NCBI RefSeq assembly: GCF_029948125.1
Contig: NZ_JASAMB010000021.1
Span: forward strand, 1 to 64,000
From: Catellatospora sp. KI3
Lineage (GTDB): Bacteria > Actinomycetota > Actinomycetes > Mycobacteriales > Micromonosporaceae
Length of the DNA: 64,000 nt
Direction of reading: 5' to 3'
Shown here: positions 1 to 13,831 of the stretch, piece by piece
Numbering within the stretch: position 1 is the stretch's first letter
How the letters are laid out: every line of letters begins with the position of its first letter
Notes under the pieces: model-generated
The model's input: the letters and a program-made list of their open reading frames with translations, nothing else
Told to the model about the DNA's origin: nothing
Databases searched by the model: none
Made by a program: the position numbers and the translations under genes

Positions 1-74
1 AAGACCTCGCTGAAGGGTTGACCCAACCGTTACTTGACCAGCCCTGAGAGGTCACCCGCCCAGGTGGCGGGGCA

Positions 75-1328
75 TCAGCCGACCCGTTCGGGCAGCTCGG
101 CCAGCCACACCCGCCCGGCGGCCCCGTCATCGGCCAGCAGCAGCACCCGGCGGCCCGCCGCGGCCACCCCCGCCGCCGCCTCACCCTTGGCCGCCAGCGC
201 CCCCGGCAGGGCCACCGGAACCCAGCGGCCCGGCTCCGGCGACAGCCACAACCGGTACTCCACCGCGTCCGACACCGCCGCCAGCACCCCCGGCCCGGCC
301 GCCGCCAACCCGGCCACCCAGGCCGTCGGACCGTCCGTACGGCCGAAACCGCCCCCGTCCTGCCAGGCCCCGCCGACCAGGCGCCACGCCCCGAACACGT
401 CCCCGCGCAGGCCCACCGCGACCGGCACCCCGCCCGCCACGACCACCCGCCCGAACTCCTCGTACGCGGTCGTCGCCGGAGCAGGCACCCGCCGCCACGA
501 CCGGCCGTCGGCCGAGGTCCACGCCATCGGGTCGCGGTCGATCCGCCCCGCCGGGGCCAGCGCCCCGACCTCCAGCCAGCCGTCGGCGGTCGCCGCCACA
601 TCGTTGGCGACCGTGCGGCCCCCGTCGTCGGAGGCCAGCCCCGGCACCCCGTCGACCAGGGTGAACTCGGTCGCGTCCGGCGACAGCCAGACCGCCGCCC
701 CGGACTTGCGGTTGCCCGCGATCGCGAACCCCAGCTGCCCGCCCCGCACCCGCGCCACGTTCACCGCGTCGTTGCCGCCGTACACCTCCATGTACGCGGT
801 CACCTCGACCAGCGAGCCGTCCGCGGCGCTGTACCAGCTGCTCACCCGGGGGTTGCCGTGCGCGCCGCCGCTCTTGGCGCCCAGCACCGCCACCCGGTCC
901 CCCGCGCAGCCGACGGAGTAGAGCACGTCCTGCTCGCCGTAGAAGGTCTTCGGACGCAGCGCCAGCGGCTGCCAGGCCAGGCCGTCCGGCGCCGTCCAGG
1001 CCGCCGGCCGGGTGCCGCCGTCCGCCTCGGCCACGGCCCCCACCAGCACCCACCGCCCGGCGCAGACCGTCGCGTCGCGCAGCATCAGGCGGCCCGGCTC
1101 GCCGGGCGGCACCGGCAGCGACACCGGCTGCCAGGACACACTCAGCGGGGACGGCTGCGGCGACGGCGCGGGATCGGCCGAACCGGCCGTGCACCCCGCC
1201 ATCGCCGCACCCGCGAGCAGGACCGCGAGCGCGGCCCGGACCGGTCCGCCCCGGCCGGGCAGACCTCCGGGCCCGCTATCGTCGTCGATGGAACCGCGGC
1301 CCGTGGAAACGCCGTGACCAGTGCGCAT
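75..1328 (-). CDS. predicted secreted lipoprotein with Asp-box-like repeats
   Basis: Protein of 417 aa with a basic N-terminus, a hydrophobic stretch at about residues 30-44 and a cysteine in the context AAMAGC, which fits a lipoprotein signal with Met at the -3 position. The mature part is Trp-rich and repeats short units such as TAPDGLAW and TSADGRSW. These resemble Asp-box turns (S-x-D-x-G-x-x-W) of sialidase-type beta-propellers. The likely role is an extracytoplasmic membrane-anchored propeller protein; substrate unknown. The ATG start at 1328 has no clear ribosome-binding site, but no better start precedes the signal peptide. It stands alone, reading away from the neighbouring regulator. 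Confidence 0.7.
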   Translation of the reverse strand: MRTGHGVSTGRGSIDDDSGPGGLPGRGGPVRAALAVLLAGAAMAGCTAGSADPAPSPQPSPLSVSWQPVSLPVPPGEPGRLMLRDATVCAGRWVLVGAVAEADGGTRPAAWTAPDGLAWQPLALRPKTFYGEQDVLYSVGCAGDRVAVLGAKSGGAHGNPRVSSWYSAADGSLVEVTAYMEVYGGNDAVNVARVRGGQLGFAIAGNRKSGAAVWLSPDATEFTLVDGVPGLASDDGGRTVANDVAATADGWLEVGALAPAGRIDRDPMAWTSADGRSWRRVPAPATTAYEEFGRVVVAGGVPVAVGLRGDVFGAWRLVGGAWQDGGGFGRTDGPTAWVAGLAAAGPGVLAAVSDAVEYRLWLSPEPGRWVPVALPGALAAKGEAAAGVAAAGRRVLLLADDGAAGRVWLAELPERVG

Positions 1329-1360
1329 CCGGCGATTCTAGGAGCAGCGGTCCATTGTGG

Positions 1361-1975
1361 CTACTCCTCGGCCGCCGCCGCGTCGGCCGCCTCGACGATG
1401 ATGCGCTCGGCGACCTCGCGCATCGTCAGGCGGTGGTCCATCGCGGTGCGCTGGATCCACTTGAACGCCTGCGGCTCGTTCATGCCGTACTGCGTCATCA
1501 GCGCGCCCTTGGCCCGCTCGACCGCCTTGCGCGTCTCCAGCCGGTCGTTCAGTCCGGCGACCTCGGCCTCCAGCGCCGACACCTCGGCGAAGCGGGACAG
1601 CGCGATCTCGATCGCCGGCACCAGGTCACTCTGCTGGAACGGCTTCACCAGGTATGCCATGGCGCCGGCCGCACGGGCCCGCTCCACCAGGTCGCGCTGG
1701 CTGAACGCGGTCAGGATGATCACAGGGGCGATCCGGGCGCCTGCGATCTTCTCCGCGGCGGCCAGCCCGTCCATGATCGGCATCTTGATGTCGAGGATGC
1801 ACAGGTCGGGCCGCAACTCCTCGGCCAGCTTCACGGCGGTCTCGCCGTCACCCGCCTCGCCGACCACGTCGTAGCCCTCCTCGCCGAGCATTTCGGCAAG
1901 GTCGAGCCGGATCAGCGCCTCGTCCTCCGCGATCAGCACCCGCTTGCGCGCGGAACTTGCCTGCACCTCGGTCAC
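1361..1975 (-). CDS. pdtaR: ANTAR-domain response regulator (PdtaR-like)
   Basis: 204 aa. The N-terminal receiver domain has the acidic pair E17/D18, phospho-acceptor D62 in LCILDIKMP and the conserved Lys of the VKPFQQ segment. The C-terminal ANTAR domain includes ERAKGALM and the aromatic/Ala-rich three-helix bundle. ANTAR regulators bind tandem hexanucleotide hairpins in nascent RNA and prevent transcription termination; the partner histidine kinase of this family (PdtaS) is not in the window. I chose GTG 1975 because a longer frame starting at 2134 would run through the tRNA-Leu gene, and the receiver domain begins right after this GTG. Confidence 0.85.
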   Translation of the reverse strand: MTEVQASSARKRVLIAEDEALIRLDLAEMLGEEGYDVVGEAGDGETAVKLAEELRPDLCILDIKMPIMDGLAAAEKIAGARIAPVIILTAFSQRDLVERARAAGAMAYLVKPFQQSDLVPAIEIALSRFAEVSALEAEVAGLNDRLETRKAVERAKGALMTQYGMNEPQAFKWIQRTAMDHRLTMREVAERIIVEAADAAAAEE

Positions 1976-2048
1976 CGGAACCCTACCCCCACACCAACGA
2001 ACTCTATTGCTTAGCCGGAAGCCTAGTCGGGTACAGTGTCCCAAGTTC

Positions 2049-2133
2049 GCCGGGATGGTGTAATCAGGCAGCCACGATCGTCTCAAAAGCGATTGCCCGA
2101 GAGGGCGTGCGGGTTCGAGTCCCGCTCCCGGCA
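2049..2133 (+). tRNA. tRNA-Leu (anticodon CAA)
   Basis: A class II cloverleaf can be folded by hand. The acceptor stem is GCCGGGA/TCCCGGC with discriminator A at 2133. The anticodon stem ATCGT/GCGAT has loop CTCAAAA, giving anticodon CAA, which reads UUG. A long variable arm GCCC-GAGA-GGGC and T arm GCGGG-TTCGAGT-CCCGC follow. The 3' CCA is not encoded. Length is 85 nt. Confidence 0.95.
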
Positions 2134-2165
2134 CTTTTGTCGTACATCTGTATCAACATCTGTGC

Positions 2166-2915
2166 GTGCATCCACTCGCCGTAAGGTCGCACGCACGACG
2201 TCTTCGGAGCCAGGGCAATTCGGTCCGGGCCATCGCCGCATCACTGAACGTTCCGTACAGCACCGTCGACAAGTGGTGCCACGGAAAGATCGCCTCCGAA
2301 CACCGGTACACCGAACTCAGATGTCCGCGCTGCAGGCAACCGCAGCGCATGCCGGACGCGGGCGAGCCGTACGCGTACCTCCTCGGCTCCTACCTGGGTG
2401 ATGGACATCTCGTCCTGAAGGCCAAGGTGCCCGTGCTCCGCGTGTACTGCGCCGACGCGTATCCGGCGATCATGGCGGAGGTGAGTGACGCCATGCTCGC
2501 GGTGCTGGCCAACAGCGTCCAGCGGATCTCCGCGAGGAACTGCACCAGGATCCAGAGCTACTCCAAGCACTGGCCGTGCCTGTTTCCGCAGGCGGGGCCG
2601 GGGCGCAAGCATGAACGGCCGATCGTGTTGGAGCCGTGGCAGGAGGAGGTCGTCGCGGCCCATCCGGGTCCGTTCGTACGGGGCCTGTTCCACTCCGACG
2701 GCTGCCGCACCACCAACCGGATCGTCAAGGCGGGCCGAACCTACGAGTACCCCCGCTACCTGTTCGCCAACGAGTCGGCCGACATCCTCGCCCTCTGCGG
2801 CCAGGCCCTGGACCGCCTCGGCATCGCCTGGCGCCTGAACCGCCGCAACAGCCTCTCGGTCGCCCGCCGCGCCGCCGTCGCCCGCCTGGACCACCACGTC
2901 GGCCCCAAGTCCTGA
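2166..2915 (+). CDS. HTH protein with LAGLIDADG-type endonuclease motifs
   Basis: 249 aa, GTG start 32 bp after the tRNA. Residues 10-40 form a helix-turn-helix of the transposase/resolvase type (VRAIAASLNVPYSTVDKW). A CPRC knuckle (C53, C56) follows. Two segments resemble the paired catalytic helices of LAGLIDADG homing endonucleases: LLGSYLGDG at about 72-80 and VRGLFHSDG at about 171-179, each ending in the acidic residue expected at the dimer-like interface. It is free-standing, not inside an intron or intein. It could be an active endonuclease, a domesticated regulator of WhiA-like origin, or a relic. No partner gene is adjacent, and it is probably co-transcribed with the tRNA. Confidence 0.65.
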   Translation: MHPLAVRSHARRLRSQGNSVRAIAASLNVPYSTVDKWCHGKIASEHRYTELRCPRCRQPQRMPDAGEPYAYLLGSYLGDGHLVLKAKVPVLRVYCADAYPAIMAEVSDAMLAVLANSVQRISARNCTRIQSYSKHWPCLFPQAGPGRKHERPIVLEPWQEEVVAAHPGPFVRGLFHSDGCRTTNRIVKAGRTYEYPRYLFANESADILALCGQALDRLGIAWRLNRRNSLSVARRAAVARLDHHVGPKS

Positions 2916-3164
2916 GCCGCCTGCCGCCGCCCTGCCGGCCGCCCTGGTGATCAGCGTTCGCGGTCGCCAACGGCCCTCTCAAGCGGCGATGTCACCGCAG
3001 ACGACGATCATCGCGCCCCGCCACCCCTCAGCCGCCCGCCTCCGGACAGCCCACACCCGCAGGCCGTCCTAGGAACCCAGCTAAGTGGTCCGAAAGCTGG
3101 AGTTCTCGCCGATTTAACGCGGATTGAATATCCGGCGGTGCCAGGGGGCAGTGCCGGGCTCGGC

Positions 3165-3599
3165 TCAGACGACCGCGGGGTTGTACCGGATGACCGCCTC
3201 CGGCAGCGGGCCGGACACCACGTGGGCGATGGTGACCTGGGTCAGGATGTGCCGCTCGGACTCCTCCACCGCGGACCAGACCTGGGCCAGTGCGGCGGCC
3301 GCGCCGAGTGGGGCGTCGCCGCCCGGCGAGCGGGGCGACCCCAGCGGGCCGTCGATGACCTCGATGACGTCGACGAGGGTGATCTGATCGGCCGTCCTGG
3401 CGAGCCAGTAGCCGCCCTCGGGTCCGCGCTGGGCGAAGACGATGCCGCCGCGCCGCAGCTGGAGCAGGATGCTCTCGCAGAACTTGGGCGGGATCTCCTG
3501 CGCGCGGGCGATGCGCTCGGCGGTTATCGGCGCGCCGCCACTGGTCGCGAGCTCGATGACGGCGCGCAGCGCGTAGTCGACGCGGGCGGAAAGTCGCAT
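3165..3599 (-). CDS. Rrf2-family transcriptional regulator
   Basis: 144 aa, the usual Rrf2 length. The winged HTH spans about residues 1-80 (MRLSARVDYALRAVIELA; recognition helix around IPPKFCESILLQLRRGG; wing GPEGGYWLAR). Only one cysteine (C41) is present, so the three-cysteine Fe-S ligand set of IscR/NsrR is missing and the sensor input must differ. The start is ATG 3599. It is flanked by a 173-bp gap to tesB upstream and is likely monocistronic. Target genes cannot be read from the sequence. Confidence 0.85.
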   Translation of the reverse strand: MRLSARVDYALRAVIELATSGGAPITAERIARAQEIPPKFCESILLQLRRGGIVFAQRGPEGGYWLARTADQITLVDVIEVIDGPLGSPRSPGGDAPLGAAAALAQVWSAVEESERHILTQVTIAHVVSGPLPEAVIRYNPAVV

Positions 3600-3772
3600 G
3601 ACGCGATTATCGCTCAAAAAGATCACTTCCCCCACCGCATCATCGCGGTCGATCCCACCAGCTTGTTCGTGATCGCCGTCTCCGGTTAACAACCGCCCGT
3701 CGAACGTATCCCCAGACCCGAAGCCGCGATCTTGCCGCCCCGCCGGGCCGCGGCAGCGCCGCCGGGAGCCGG

Positions 3773-4651
3773 TCAGCCGCCGACGCGGCGCAGCAGGCCC
3801 TCCTGGACCGCGGTGGCGATGTGGCGGCCGTCGCGGGTGAACATGCGGCCGGTGGCCAGGCCGCGCGAGCCGGACGCGGACGGGCTGGCGCAGTCGTACA
3901 GGAACCACTCGTCGGCGCGGAAGGGCCGGTGGAACCACAGGGCGTGGTCGAGGCTGGCGCCGATGACGCCGCCGGGTCCCCATACCTCGCCGTGCACGGA
4001 CAGCACCGCGTCGAGCAGGGTCAGGTCGGACATGTAGGTGAGCGCGCAGGCGTGCAGCAGCGGGTCGTCGGGCAGTTTGCCGTCCAGGCGCATCCATACC
4101 CGCTGCCTGGGGTCGGCTTCGCGGGTGCCGGGGCGGACCCAGCCGGGTTCGCCGAGGTAGCGCACGTCCATGGGGCGCGGGATGAGCTTCCAGACGCCGA
4201 GGCGCTCCGGGTACGGCGCGAGCCGGTCGGTCATGGTGGGCACGTCGTCGGGTCCGGGGACGTCGGCCGGGGCGGGGTCGTGGTGGTCGAGGCCTTCCTC
4301 GCGTACCTGGAAGGAGGCCGACATCACGAAGATCTCCTTGCCCCGCTGCTTGGCCACGGAGCGCCGGACGGAGAAGGAGCGCCCGTCGCGGATGCGCTCG
4401 ACGTGGTAGTCGACGGGTTCGGTCATGTCCCCGGCGCGGACGAAGTATCCGTGCAGCGAGTGCACGGTGCGGGACGGGTCGACGGTGCGCCCGGCCGCGG
4501 TGAGCGCCTGTGCGGCGACCTGGCCGCCGTAGATGCGGGGCGGGCCGACGGGCGGGTTCTGGCCCCGGTAGACGAGGTCGTCCACCGGGGCCAGATCCAG
4601 CAGCTCGACCAGGCTGTCGACAGCCGCCTGGCCGGTCAAGGGCTCAGTCAT
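3773..4651 (-). CDS. tesB: acyl-CoA thioesterase II
   Basis: 292 aa, full length for TesB, with two hot-dog folds. It hydrolyses acyl-CoA to free acid and CoA in the cytosol. The catalytic triad of the family aligns at D209 (YMSDLTLL), S233 (GASLDHALWFH) and Q283 (TAVQEG), offset by five residues from the E. coli enzyme; the middle Thr is replaced by Ser here. N-terminal landmarks include IYGGQVAAQAL at about 40-50. It lies 36 bp downstream of pyruvate kinase on the same strand, so the two may be co-transcribed. Confidence 0.9.
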   Translation of the reverse strand: MTEPLTGQAAVDSLVELLDLAPVDDLVYRGQNPPVGPPRIYGGQVAAQALTAAGRTVDPSRTVHSLHGYFVRAGDMTEPVDYHVERIRDGRSFSVRRSVAKQRGKEIFVMSASFQVREEGLDHHDPAPADVPGPDDVPTMTDRLAPYPERLGVWKLIPRPMDVRYLGEPGWVRPGTREADPRQRVWMRLDGKLPDDPLLHACALTYMSDLTLLDAVLSVHGEVWGPGGVIGASLDHALWFHRPFRADEWFLYDCASPSASGSRGLATGRMFTRDGRHIATAVQEGLLRRVGG

Positions 4652-4687
4652 GCACTGAGCTTAGGGGTGAGCCTGCTGTGGCTCGCC

Positions 4688-6121
4688 TCACGCGTTGCGG
4701 TTCGGCACGGCCAGGGAGCCGAGCTGGTGCACGCGCAGGGTGTTGGTGGAGCCGGGGGTGCCGGGCGGGCTGCCCGCGACGACCACCACGTAGTCGCCGA
4801 CGTTGGCCCGGCCGAGGCTGAGCAGCTGCTCGTCGACCTGGCGGAACATGTCGTCGGTGTGGTGCACGAACGGCATCAGGAAGGTCTCCACGCCCCAGGA
4901 GAGCGCGAGCTGGTCGCGGGTCTCCCGCTGCGGGGTGAAGGCCAGCAGGGGCAGTTCGCAGTGCAGGCGGGCGAGCCGGTGCACGGTGTCGCCGGAGACG
5001 GTGAACGCGACCAGGGCCTTGGCGCCGACGGCGCGGGCGATCTGGGACGCGGCCACGGTGAGCGCGCCGCCGCGGGTGCGGGGGTCGTGCTGCAGGCGCG
5101 GGACCGAGATCTGGCCGGCCTCCGTGGTGGCGATGATCTTCGCCATGGTGGAGACGGTCAGCACCGGGTACTTGCCGACGCTGGTCTCGCCGGAGAGCAT
5201 GACCGCGTCGGCGCCGTCGAGGACGGCGTTGGCGACGTCGGAGGCCTCGGCGCGGGTCGGGCGCGAGTTCTCGATCATGGAGTCGAGCATCTGCGTGGCC
5301 ACGATGACCGGCTTGGCGTACTCGCGGCCGAGCTGGACGGCGCGCTTCTGCACCAGCGGGACCTGGTCGAGCGGGAGCTCGACGCCGAGGTCGCCGCGGG
5401 CGACCATGAGGCCGTCGAAGGCGTCGGTGATGGCCTCGAGGTTGTCGACCGCCTCAGGCTTCTCGATCTTCGCGATGACGGGCCGGACGATGCCGACCTC
5501 GTGCATGATCGCGTGGACGAGCTTGATGTCCTCGGGCGAGCGCACGAACGACAGGGCGATGAGGTCGACGCCGAGCGCGAGCGCGAAGCGCAGGTCCTCG
5601 GCGTCCTTCTCGGACATCGCGGGCACCGAGACGGCGACGTTCGGCAGCGAGACGCCCTTGTGGTTGGAGACCGGTCCGCCCTCGACCACGAGGCAGCGGA
5701 TGTCGGGCCCGTCGACGCCGGTCACCTCGACGGCGACCTTGCCGTCGTCGATGAGCAGGCGGTCGCCGACCTTGACCTCGGCCGGGAGCTTGCGGTAGGT
5801 ACAGGAGACGCGGTCGGCGGTGCCGAGGATGTCGTCGCTGGTGATGACAACACTGTCACCTGTACGCCATTCGACGGCGCCGTCCGCGAACTTGCCAAGT
5901 CTGATCTTCGGACCCTGGAGGTCGGCCAGCGTCGCCACAGCCTTGCCGGTCGCCGCCGCCACCTCACGCACGCGCAGGTAGGCCTGCTCGTGGTCGGTGT
6001 GGGAACCGTGGCTGAAGTTCATGCGGGCGACGTCCATGCCGGCCTCGACGAGCCCCCGGAGGCGCTCGGAAGACCAGGTGGCCGGACCGAGAGTGCAGAC
6101 GATCTTTGCGCGGCGTGTCAC
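4688..6121 (-). CDS. pyk: pyruvate kinase
   Basis: 477 aa, the normal length. Converts phosphoenolpyruvate and ADP to pyruvate and ATP, the last step of glycolysis. Family landmarks are the N-terminal TRRAKIVCTLGPAT strand, the MNFSHGS loop, the PK signature VIAKIEKPEAV with the catalytic Lys, the MVARGDLGVE loop, and the C-terminal regulatory domain. GTG 6121 was preferred over an upstream ATG at 6172 because actinobacterial enzymes begin with this strand and the longer form adds only non-conserved residues. Transcribed with tesB downstream. Confidence 0.95.
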   Translation of the reverse strand: MTRRAKIVCTLGPATWSSERLRGLVEAGMDVARMNFSHGSHTDHEQAYLRVREVAAATGKAVATLADLQGPKIRLGKFADGAVEWRTGDSVVITSDDILGTADRVSCTYRKLPAEVKVGDRLLIDDGKVAVEVTGVDGPDIRCLVVEGGPVSNHKGVSLPNVAVSVPAMSEKDAEDLRFALALGVDLIALSFVRSPEDIKLVHAIMHEVGIVRPVIAKIEKPEAVDNLEAITDAFDGLMVARGDLGVELPLDQVPLVQKRAVQLGREYAKPVIVATQMLDSMIENSRPTRAEASDVANAVLDGADAVMLSGETSVGKYPVLTVSTMAKIIATTEAGQISVPRLQHDPRTRGGALTVAASQIARAVGAKALVAFTVSGDTVHRLARLHCELPLLAFTPQRETRDQLALSWGVETFLMPFVHHTDDMFRQVDEQLLSLGRANVGDYVVVVAGSPPGTPGSTNTLRVHQLGSLAVPNRNA

Positions 6122-6176
6122 GACCGGCAAGCCTAGTCCTCCGATGTGACTTACGTTGCAACGGGGCAACACTGTC

Positions 6177-7070
6177 TCAACAATTTCCGGCTATCGCGCT
6201 CACCGCAGCGGGCAGTTCCGCCCAGACGCCCTGTCCGGCATCGAAGCAGGTCCCGGGCACGGGACGGTGCACGACGATCTCGTCGAAGCCCATTTCGGCG
6301 TACCGCGCAGCGAAGTCGACGAATGCTTCGACCGACTCCAAAGGTGCTTCCTGAGTGAACCCCGTGAGCAAGATCTTGGACAATTCCGCGCTGTCGCGCC
6401 CGATCGCCGCGCATGCCCGATTCAGCGCTGCGAGCTGCCCGGCGAGGATGCCCGGGATCTCGGCCGGATCGGTCTCGTCGCCCTTGCGGGCCGGTCCGGT
6501 GGTGATCCAGGCCTGCCCGTGCCCCGCGGCCAGGGCCAGGCCGCGCGGCCCGGTGGCGGCCACGGCCAGCGGCAGCCTCGGCCGCTGCACGCAGCCGGGC
6601 ACCATCCGGGCCTCGTACGCGCTGTAGTGCTTGCCGTGGTGGGTGGTGACCGGGTCGGTGAGCAGCCGGTCCAGCAGCGGCACGAACTCCTCGAAGCGCT
6701 CGGTGCGCTCGGCGGTCGACCAGGGCTCCTGGCCGAGCACGGTGGCGTCGAAGCCGACCCCGCCCGCGCCGATGCCCACGGTGATCCGCCCGTCGGACAC
6801 GTCGTCGAGCGCGATCAGGTCCTTGGCCAGGGTGACCGGGTGCCGGAAGTTCGGCGAGGTGACCATGGTGCCCAGGCGCAGCCGTCCGGTCGCGGCCGCC
6901 GCGGCGGTCAGCGTGGGTACGGCCCCGAACCACGGCCCGAAGCGGAAGTCCCGCCAGGACAGGTGGTCGTAGGTGTACGCGGCGTGGAACCCCAGGTCCT
7001 CGGCTTCGCGCCAGATGTGGCGGCCCTCGCGCCAGGGGTAGACGGGCAGGATCAGAGCACTGACTCGCAC
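6177..7070 (-). CDS. LLM-class (F420-dependent-type) oxidoreductase
   Basis: 297 aa from GTG 7070, a TIM-barrel protein of the bacterial luciferase-like family. Diagnostic segments are AEDLGFHAAYTYDHL near residue 25, the LGTMVTSPNFRHP strand, LALDDVSDGRITVGIGAG and the C-terminal GFDEIVVH region. In actinobacteria this class usually uses F420, sometimes FMN, for hydride transfer to varied substrates; the substrate here cannot be inferred. The start was chosen where the first barrel strand begins (VSALILPVYPW), which removes 38 residues of Arg/Ala-rich sequence from the longer frame. It ends 56 bp before the pyk start on the same strand. Confidence 0.85.
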   Translation of the reverse strand: MRVSALILPVYPWREGRHIWREAEDLGFHAAYTYDHLSWRDFRFGPWFGAVPTLTAAAAATGRLRLGTMVTSPNFRHPVTLAKDLIALDDVSDGRITVGIGAGGVGFDATVLGQEPWSTAERTERFEEFVPLLDRLLTDPVTTHHGKHYSAYEARMVPGCVQRPRLPLAVAATGPRGLALAAGHGQAWITTGPARKGDETDPAEIPGILAGQLAALNRACAAIGRDSAELSKILLTGFTQEAPLESVEAFVDFAARYAEMGFDEIVVHRPVPGTCFDAGQGVWAELPAAVSAIAGNC

Positions 7071-7146
7071 CGCCCCGACGCTAGCAGCCCGACCGGCCGC
7101 GACGACCCGCTTCACCCCCGCGGTCAGCCGGATCACACCCCGCCCT

Positions 7147-7220
7147 CTTATTGACGCTGGCCTATCCAGAGGACCATTTTCCATGATCCGTGCTCTGGAT
7201 AGGCCAGCGTCGATGCTAAG
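7147..7220. repeat. hairpin repeat family 1, copy 1
   Basis: Perfect 19-bp inverted repeat: GACGCTGGCCTATCCAGAG at 7153-7171 and its complement at 7193-7211, with a 21-nt loop. The flanks CTTATT on the left and GATGCTAAG on the right are shared with the copy at 14726-14800. It lies just downstream of gltD, where it could stop transcription before the LLM gene. There is no U tract, so it would be a stem-only terminator. Confidence 0.8.
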
Positions 7221-7254
7221 TGCAGCGGGTGATCACTCCCAGCCGGCCAGACGG

Positions 7255-8716
7255 TCAGACGGTGGCCAGGGGGCGGGAGGCGGGGCGGACGGGGGCGGGC
7301 AGGCTGCCCGCGCCGCCCAGGTACGAGTGGATCGCCGCGGCCGCCGAGCGCCCCTCCGCGATCGCCCACACGATCAGCGACGCGCCCTTGTGCGCGTCCC
7401 CGGCGACGAACACGCCGTCGGCCCCGGTCTGCCAGTCGGCGCCGCAGTCCACCGTGCCGCGGCGGCTGCGGGCCAGCCCGAGCTGCTCCAGCGCGGGCAG
7501 CGCGTCCGTGCCCTCGAAGCCGATCGCCAGCAGCACCAGGTCGGCCGGGATCTCCCGCTCGGTGCCGGGCAGCTCGCTGACCACACCCCGCCCGTCGACC
7601 CGCTGCACCACCACGTCGACCAGCACGATCGCCTTGACCTGCCCGGACTCGTCGCCGACGAACCGCTGCACGGCGACCGCGAACACCCGCTCGCCGCCCT
7701 CCTCGTGCGCGGCGTAGTTGCGCAGGATCCACGGCCAGGTGGGCCACGGGTCGCGCTCGGCGTCGCGGGCCTGCGGCGGCTCCGGGTACCGGTCGAGCTG
7801 GGTCACCGAGGCGGCGCCCTGCCGGTGCGCGACACCGAGGCAGTCCGCGCCGGTGTCGCCGCCGCCGATGATGATCACGTGCTTGCCGGCGGCGGTGACC
7901 GTGGCGGCCGGGCCGCCCGCCACTTCGACGTTGGCCTGCGCCAGGTGCACCATGGCCTGGTGGATCCCGGCCAGTTCGCGGCCGGGCGTGTCGGTCTCGC
8001 GCCCGGCCAGGGCCCCGGTGGCCAGCAGCACCGCGTCGTGCTCGGCGCGCAGCTGCGCGGCGGAGACGTCCACGCCGACGTTCACGCCGGTGCGGAAGCG
8101 CACCCCCTCGGCGGTCAGCTGCTCGACGCGGGCGTCGATGTGGTGCTTCTCCAGCTTGAAGTCCGGGATGCCGTAGCGCAGCAGGCCGCCGATGGCGTCG
8201 TCGCGCTCGTACACGGTGACCTGGTGGCCGGCGCGGGCCAGCTGCTGGGCGGCGGCCAGTCCGGCGGGGCCGGAGCCGACCACGGCCACCGTCTTGCCCG
8301 ACGGGGTCGCGGCGGGCTGCGGCTTGACCTTGCCGTTGGCGTACGCCCGGTTGATGATCTCGACCTCGACCTGCTTGATCGTGACCGCGTCGTCGCCGAT
8401 GGCGAGCACGCACGACGCCTCGCACGGCGCCGGGCACAGCCGCCCGGTGAACTCCGGGAAGTTGTTCGTGCTGTGCAGCGACTGGATCGCCGCGCTCCAC
8501 GAACCGGTACGCACCAGGTCGTTCCAGTCCGGGATGCGGTTGCCCAGCGGGCAGCCCTCGTGGCAGAACGGGACGCCGCAGTCCATGCAGCGGCCCGCCT
8601 GCTCGCGGATCAGCTCGTCGTCGGCGGACGGGTACACCTCGCGCCAGTCCATGATCCGCACCGGGACCGGGCGGCGGGACGGCATCCGCCGGCCGAAGCG
8701 CAGGAAACCATTCGGA

Positions 8717-8724
<8 letters not shown>
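7255..8724 (-). CDS. gltD: glutamate synthase (NADPH) small subunit
   Basis: 489 aa from GTG 8724, which overlaps the gltB stop by 8 bp, so the two are translationally coupled. GltD passes electrons from NADPH through FAD and Fe-S clusters to GltB. Cluster cysteines are visible at C46, C49, C54, C58 and C97, C101, C105. The FAD Rossmann motif [16 protein letters not shown] is near residue 150 and the NADPH motif [12 protein letters not shown] near residue 280. A C-terminal VFVAGDA segment closes the FAD site. Length matches the family (about 480-490 aa). A longer frame to 8778 only adds residues read inside gltB. Confidence 0.95.
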
Positions 8725-13294
<4,570 letters not shown>

Positions 13295-13831
13295 CGGGCC
13301 TCCTGTCGTCACGGGGAAAGAACTTCGGTAGCGGAGGCGAGCGATGCCTCTTCCGAGCGGGACGACGTCGGCCCTGTCGCAGAACTGAGGTGCGATTGTT
13401 CGCTGCGGTGCGATGTTCGCTTGTTCGGCGGTGCACGGACTCCCTCGTGCCGTGCACGAGTATGGGGACGAGTCTGTGAGTGTTGAGTCTACGTTAACCG
13501 GCAGGGGTGTCCACCAGACACAGATTGATCACACGTCCGAATGCTGGGAAGCTACTTCCCAGTCTATGTTCATGCCGACGTACTCGACCAGGCAGCCAGC
13601 AGGGTGTTCGTACGCGTTGCGAACGAGTTTCAGACAGGTGACATCGACATCGACCGCGTTAACCAACGGTGCCGTCCTGGGCGGCATCAGTTTCGACATT
13701 TCCGCTGATAGCAGCCCCAAACGGTCCTAGTCTGCGGCTGAGGGCCCGTAGCGGGCCACTGCACGCGGGGTCCGACCTCGGCCGTCGACGCCGGCCGACC
13801 CCGGCTCCGCTCTGGCGGAAGGTGGGAGCAC
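13295..13831. other. 537-bp divergent intergenic region between gltB and the MscS-like gene
   Basis: No convincing gene. The base composition is visibly lower in GC than the flanking genes, as expected for promoter DNA. Two hairpins can be seen: GTGCACGG (13431-13438) with CCGTGCAC (13450-13457), and a perfect CTGGGAAG-CTA-CTTCCCAG at 13544-13562. A 63-codon minus-strand frame (13529-13720) lacks the strong third-position GC bias of real genes here, so I do not call it. The region must hold the gltBD promoter and a promoter for the plus-strand gene, possibly with nitrogen control. Confidence 0.5.

Noticed and set aside
3821-6136. 771-codon plus-strand open frame opposite tesB and pyk
   Set aside because: It is exactly antisense to two well-conserved enzymes, is Gly/Val/His/Asp-rich and has no family features; a GC-driven shadow.
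13529-13720. 63-codon minus-strand frame in the gltB upstream region
   Set aside because: Third codon positions lack the strong GC bias of genes here and a perfect hairpin lies inside; no motif recognised.
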